A stretch of 64,000 bases of DNA from Synergistes sp. (GTDB lineage: Bacteria > Synergistota > Synergistia > Synergistales > Synergistaceae). Below the pieces are notes generated by a model, which saw only the letters and a list, made by a program, of their open reading frames with translations, was not told where the DNA came from and did no database searches. Position numbers and translations under genes: made by a program. Every line of letters begins with the position of its first letter. The stretch's first letter is position 1. Below are positions 60,572 through 64,000 of this stretch, one piece after another. The stretch lies in NCBI GenBank assembly GCA_017537925.1, contig JAFYJW010000013.1, positions 1 through 64,000 on the forward strand, in the 5' to 3' direction.

Positions 60572-60870
60572 TGCTTTTTAAAATCACTACAGGTTTTTTT
60601 GTATGGGACGTATTGAAATGGCTGCTGCTTTTTGCCGTCACTTCCTCGATCTTTTTGTCTGCCGTACGATACGCCGTCAGGCGCGGCGGTATAAAGCGGC
60701 CGGAGAATCGCAATTCCATCGGGGATGATTCCGCCGGAGCTTTTTCATCCGATTCCGCGCGGTGTTTTCTTGAAGTCTGCGTAAAGCCGTGGACAGATCA
60801 CCCTCTGTGCCCGCTGTTCGGCATGGGGGCTCTGCTTTTGTTTTTTGTGACGGCAATATTTCTGGGGTGA
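60571..60870 (+). CDS. Small two-helix membrane protein of the Nuo-like operon
   Basis: The 99-residue protein has a hydrophobic segment at residues 12-32 and another at 84-99, joined by a soluble loop with several cysteines and serines (CFLEVCVKPW). I do not recognise a family; it could be a NuoA/NuoK- or HyfE-like small subunit. Its ATG shares a base with the previous stop, and its TGA overlaps the next start (TGATG), so it must be made together with its neighbours. Confidence 0.6.
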   Translation: MLFKITTGFFVWDVLKWLLLFAVTSSIFLSAVRYAVRRGGIKRPENRNSIGDDSAGAFSSDSARCFLEVCVKPWTDHPLCPLFGMGALLLFFVTAIFLG

Positions 60871-61895
60871 TGGCTGTGAACGATATCCTGCCGGCGCTGT
60901 TCAACTTTTTTGTTGCCGCTCTGCTTATAATATTTGTTTTTGCCGCCTCGCATAAGAGCGACAGACTGTATATGCTGATGACGGCGTTCATTATGAAAAA
61001 AAGAGGTATGCCGGTTCCTGCCGCTCAGGGATCCGGATTTCGCACAATGTTTCGTTCGCAGGTGTCAGTTCCCGGCTGCGCTCTGACAGGCATGGCCGTT
61101 TGTGCTCCGGCGCTTGCTGTGGCTTCGCTCGTGACTTTATGCGCAGGGCTTCCGTACTGCACCTTTGTCCCGATAACGGACGGCGGCGCCGATATAATAC
61201 AAATGGCGCAGCTTTTTCTGCTTTCCGAGGCTTTTGCAGTGGCGGCGTTCTGCTCTCTCGGCACGAAAGACGGCTTAGATCATGCCGCCGCGGAAACAAG
61301 GGACGTCATAAAGCTGTTGTTTGCGCTTACTGCGGCCGTTGCATCTCTTGCTTCTTTCTTTGTGAAGAACGGTGCTGACAGGGATCCTTTCAGCATAAGC
61401 TCTTTTTCCGTGGTAGGGCGTTTTTCCACGATGTCTTTATACGGGATAACAGGGGCGTTTCTTTTCGCGTTTGTGATACTGAGCCAGCTTCCCGGCAAGG
61501 GGGCCGCTTTCAGCGAGTCGCTGCTGGGGGAAGATGACCTGCCTGACTTCGGGGGCGCGCCGCGCGCGCTGCTCCTGCTGTGGTCCTCGGCCCGGTCGTT
61601 CATAATCATATCTGTAGTGGTATTTGTCTTCTTCCCGTACAACCTTGTCGACAATATCGGCGAAGGCGCGGGCTTCGCATGGTACGGGCAGGCGATAAAT
61701 TTCGCCGCATTCTGGCTGGCCGTACTGCTTTTCAGGATCGCCGTCGTTCCCTTCTGCCAGCTGTCGATGGCTTTTATCGAACGCAAAGTGCCTGCGAAGC
61801 TTTCTGCTGCGGTCATGCCCCTTTTGGTCGCAGCGGCTATGCTTCTCCTGTGGTATGAGGAAGCGCTTCTGATAGAGGAGGCCGCTGTGTTCTGA
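60870..61895 (+). CDS. Divergent NuoH/HyfC-like membrane protein
   Basis: The 341-residue protein has about eight hydrophobic helices. The segment LLGEDDLPDFGGAPRALLLL near residue 223 sits where NuoH/HycD have their acidic quinone-site loop, but the conserved EYSG-type glutamate is replaced. The end (FIERKVPAKLSAAVMPLLVA) resembles the C-terminus of hydrogenase membrane subunits. No catalytic Fe-S or NiFe subunits are nearby. I infer a distant NuoH/HyfC relative working with the NuoN-like protein. It overlaps the asparaginase start by one base. Confidence 0.6.
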   Translation: MAVNDILPALFNFFVAALLIIFVFAASHKSDRLYMLMTAFIMKKRGMPVPAAQGSGFRTMFRSQVSVPGCALTGMAVCAPALAVASLVTLCAGLPYCTFVPITDGGADIIQMAQLFLLSEAFAVAAFCSLGTKDGLDHAAAETRDVIKLLFALTAAVASLASFFVKNGADRDPFSISSFSVVGRFSTMSLYGITGAFLFAFVILSQLPGKGAAFSESLLGEDDLPDFGGAPRALLLLWSSARSFIIISVVVFVFFPYNLVDNIGEGAGFAWYGQAINFAAFWLAVLLFRIAVVPFCQLSMAFIERKVPAKLSAAVMPLLVAAAMLLLWYEEALLIEEAAVF

Positions 61896-62851
61896 TGGAT
61901 GAGGTCCTGCTGATCTCCACAGGAGGCACGATCGTTTCCTCTGATGCCGGCGAAGGGTTCGTTCCTGACAAAGGCGCAGCCCGCGGCATGCTGTCGCTTG
62001 CTGAGGAGCTCATAAATGAAAAGGGGCGCTGCGGCGGGATATGCAGCGTATTCGGAGACGCGGGCGTCGACAGCTCCGATATGTCTCCGGAAAACTGGGA
62101 GCTAATCACGGAAAAGATATATGAAGCGGCCGACCGCTGCGTCAAAAAATTCCTTGTCATACACGGCACCGACACTATGGCCTATACGGCGGCATGGCTT
62201 TCGCTGACGCTTCCCGCCGGAGTATCCGTGGTTCTTACCGGGAGCCAGAGGACGCAGGGAGCCTGCGATTTTGACGGGGCTGACAATCTGCGCGGCGCTG
62301 TGGACAGCCTCTTCTCCGGCAGAAGCGGCGTGTTCGTTCATTTTGCCGGCAGAGACTACGACGGGGCTTATGTTCACAAGGAAGACGCGTCCGGTCTTGC
62401 AGCCTACGTATCCTCTGGAAAAGGAAGACCGCAGCCCTTTTGTCTGCGCGGTATAAAGAACAAGGGCAGCTGGCAGACTGTCGCGGAGCAGATTGGGCTT
62501 ATACATCTGCATCCCGCCGCTCTGCCGCACTTTACACAGCGCCGCATAATGATCCTTGAAGGCTACGGAAGCGGCAATATGCCGAGCCGCATCCATTCCA
62601 TGCTTTGCGATGCATACGGCGCGGAAGCGGAAAAGCCTGTCATTATAGCTGCAAGCTCCTGTGCTCTCGGGGAAAAATCGGCCTCTGTTTACGGCGGGGT
62701 CGGCATAGCCGGGCTTGCAAAGAAAAACTTTCACGTTTTTGATCAGGGAAACTATTCACTTGAGTTCCTAATTGCATTATCATATCTTTCGTTATCTGCC
62801 GAAGGCGAAAGGCCGGAGGATATATTAAGCCTTTATTTGCAAAAATACTGA
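61895..62851 (+). CDS. Type I asparaginase
   Basis: The 318-residue enzyme hydrolyses asparagine to aspartate and ammonia. The first catalytic threonine lies in LLISTGGTIVSSD (residues 5-17), the second in VIHGTDTMAYTAAWLS near 88, and LTGSQRTQGACDFDGADNLR follows. No signal peptide is present, which indicates the cytoplasmic type I. The start overlaps the NuoH-like stop as TGATG. Why it is coupled to membrane proteins is unclear. glnS follows 15 bases later. Confidence 0.93.
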   Translation: MDEVLLISTGGTIVSSDAGEGFVPDKGAARGMLSLAEELINEKGRCGGICSVFGDAGVDSSDMSPENWELITEKIYEAADRCVKKFLVIHGTDTMAYTAAWLSLTLPAGVSVVLTGSQRTQGACDFDGADNLRGAVDSLFSGRSGVFVHFAGRDYDGAYVHKEDASGLAAYVSSGKGRPQPFCLRGIKNKGSWQTVAEQIGLIHLHPAALPHFTQRRIMILEGYGSGNMPSRIHSMLCDAYGAEAEKPVIIAASSCALGEKSASVYGGVGIAGLAKKNFHVFDQGNYSLEFLIALSYLSLSAEGERPEDILSLYLQKY

Positions 62852-62866
62852 TACGGGGGCGGCGTT

Positions 62867-64000
62867 ATGGCGGCTGAAAATAAAAACCAGAACTTTATCG
62901 AAGAGATAATCACAAAAGATATAGAAGAAGGCAGGGTCAAAGAGATAACAACGAGGTTCCCGCCGGAGCCGAACGGCTATCTCCATATAGGGCACGCAAA
63001 ATCCATCTGCCTTAATTTCGGTATGGCGAAGCAGTTCGGCGGAAAGTGCAATCTTCGCTTTGACGATACGAACCCCGCCAAGGAAGAAACGGAATATGTC
63101 GAGGCAATCAAGGCTGACGTCCGCTGGCTCGGCTTTGAGTGGGCCGAGCTTTGCTACGCGTCGGATTATTTCGGCCAGTTCCACGAATGGGCGGTCGATC
63201 TGATAAAAGCAGGCAAGGCCTACGTAGACGACCAGAACGCAGAAGAGATACGCGCGACCCGCGGTACGCTGACAAAGCCCGGAGTCGATTCTCCGTACAG
63301 AAACCGCAGCGTAGAAGAAAATCTGGATCTTTTCGCGAGGATGACGGCCGGAGAGTTTGAAGAGGGTTCTCATGTACTTCGCGCAAAGATAGACATGGGA
63401 AGCAGCAACCTTAATATGCGCGATCCCGTCATATACAGGATACTGAAACGCGCTCACCACAGAACAGGCGAAAAATGGTGCGTGTATCCCATGTATGATT
63501 TTGCGCACGGCTACGAAGATGCGATAGAGGGAGTCACGCATTCGATATGCACGCTGGAATTCCAGGATCACAGGCCGCTCTACGACTGGTTCATAGCAAA
63601 CACCGACGTACCGCATGTGCCGCATCAGTACGAATTCGCGCGCCTCAACCTGACCTATACGGTCATGAGCAAACGGAAGCTTCTTGAACTTGTGACGCTC
63701 GGTATAGTTGATGGCTGGGACGACCCGAGGATGCCTACGATCTGCGGTTTCCGCCGCCGCGGCTACACTGCGTCTGCGATACGCCGTTTCTGCCGTGAGA
63801 TAGGTGTGGCAAAGACCGACAGTATGGTGGAGATAGAACTGCTGCAGTACTGCCTGCGCGAAGAGCTGAACAGAACGGCGCGCCGCGCGATGGCTGTCCT
63901 GCATCCTCTCAAGGTCGTGATAACGAACTGGCCGGAAGGTTTCGTGGACGAGCTCCCGGCCGAGAACAACCCTGAAAACAGCGACGACGGAAGCCGGATG
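62867..64000 (+). CDS. glnS: Glutamine-tRNA ligase (partial, cut at the window end)
   Basis: Only the first 378 codons lie in the window, with the frame open to the last base. The class I HIGH motif is in [15 protein letters not shown] (residues 32-46), and the KMSKR equivalent is YTVMSKRKL near 265. [13 protein letters not shown] and [11 protein letters not shown] are typical of GlnRS rather than GluRS. GGGGGCGG-type sequence precedes ATG 62867. Having GlnRS means Gln-tRNA is charged directly here. The C-terminal anticodon-binding domain has just begun. Confidence 0.95.
   Translation, partial: MAAENKNQNFIEEIITKDIEEGRVKEITTRFPPEPNGYLHIGHAKSICLNFGMAKQFGGKCNLRFDDTNPAKEETEYVEAIKADVRWLGFEWAELCYASDYFGQFHEWAVDLIKAGKAYVDDQNAEEIRATRGTLTKPGVDSPYRNRSVEENLDLFARMTAGEFEEGSHVLRAKIDMGSSNLNMRDPVIYRILKRAHHRTGEKWCVYPMYDFAHGYEDAIEGVTHSICTLEFQDHRPLYDWFIANTDVPHVPHQYEFARLNLTYTVMSKRKLLELVTLGIVDGWDDPRMPTICGFRRRGYTASAIRRFCREIGVAKTDSMVEIELLQYCLREELNRTARRAMAVLHPLKVVITNWPEGFVDELPAENNPENSDDGSRM

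Overview
The window reads as chromosome of an anaerobic, diderm, heterotrophic bacterium with GC content around the mid-50s. My best placement is the phylum Synergistota (Cloacibacillus/Synergistes-like), held with moderate confidence because no rRNA gene is present. The case is an inference. Outer-membrane traits (a LpxB-related glycosyltransferase, a type Vd patatin-barrel protein, a SurA-like chaperone) sit beside gene orders familiar from Firmicutes (RemB-gyrB, DivIVA-YggS, rimP-nusA-rnpM-ylxQ-infB-rbfA, infC-rpmI-rplT with pheST, zapA-cvpA-mutS2). There is also a selenium-dependent molybdenum hydroxylase system typical of strict anaerobes.

Layout. 1-10.2 kb, plus strand: a purine/heterocycle-type molybdenum hydroxylase locus (UPF0280 protein, Mo subunit, fused TRAP permease, FAD subunit, 2Fe-2S subunit, a large OYE/GltD-like flavoprotein, YqeB). 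The first 142 bases are a perfect palindrome, probably a contig-end artefact. 10.4-18.9 kb, minus strand: a tightly packed nine-gene set, queD-folE2-rRNA methyltransferase-HAD-HlyD-yggS-divIVA-recG-alr. 19-26.2 kb: an iron-sulfur flavoprotein and galE (plus), then mocA-yqeC, gpmA, ydcF, gyrB and remB (minus). 26.2-30.5 kb, plus: the LpxB-like gene, the patatin-barrel protein, and BirA-regulated bioY. 30.5-41 kb, minus: infC-rpmI-rplT-trkH-trkA-pheS-pheT-zapB-like-zapA-like-cvpA-mutS2, apparently one long transcription unit whose infC begins at an AUA codon. 41.2-42.5 kb: a glutamate/aspartate-type symporter. 42.6-50.7 kb, plus: the rimP-nusA-infB-truB-ribF operon. 50.7-54.3 kb: a SurA-like protein and an uncharacterised TPR-DUF4037-DUF4125 trio. 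54.3-54.9 kb: a modular hairpin array and two tRNAs. 55-58.6 kb: a GNAT enzyme, a second iron-sulfur flavoprotein, and a TPP-riboswitch-controlled thiM-thiE-thiW operon (minus). 58.9-64 kb, plus: three divergent complex-I/hydrogenase-like membrane proteins, an asparaginase and the start of glnS, which runs off the end.

How the genes work together. The hydroxylase locus couples uptake (TRAP), hydroxylation (three subunits), a flavin/Fe-S electron carrier candidate and maturation (YqeB; MocA and YqeC 11 kb away). queD and folE2 are adjacent and together could make the first two intermediates of queuosine synthesis. The infC and nusA regions hold much of the translation-initiation and ribosome-assembly machinery. 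The most unusual items are the modular hairpin arrays with covarying stems in two convergent intergenic regions, the AUA-initiated infC, the apparently leaderless bioY whose -35 lies inside its BirA operator, the Nuo-like trio that seems to have lost key proton-channel residues, and the TPR/nucleotidyltransferase-like/DUF4125 operon.
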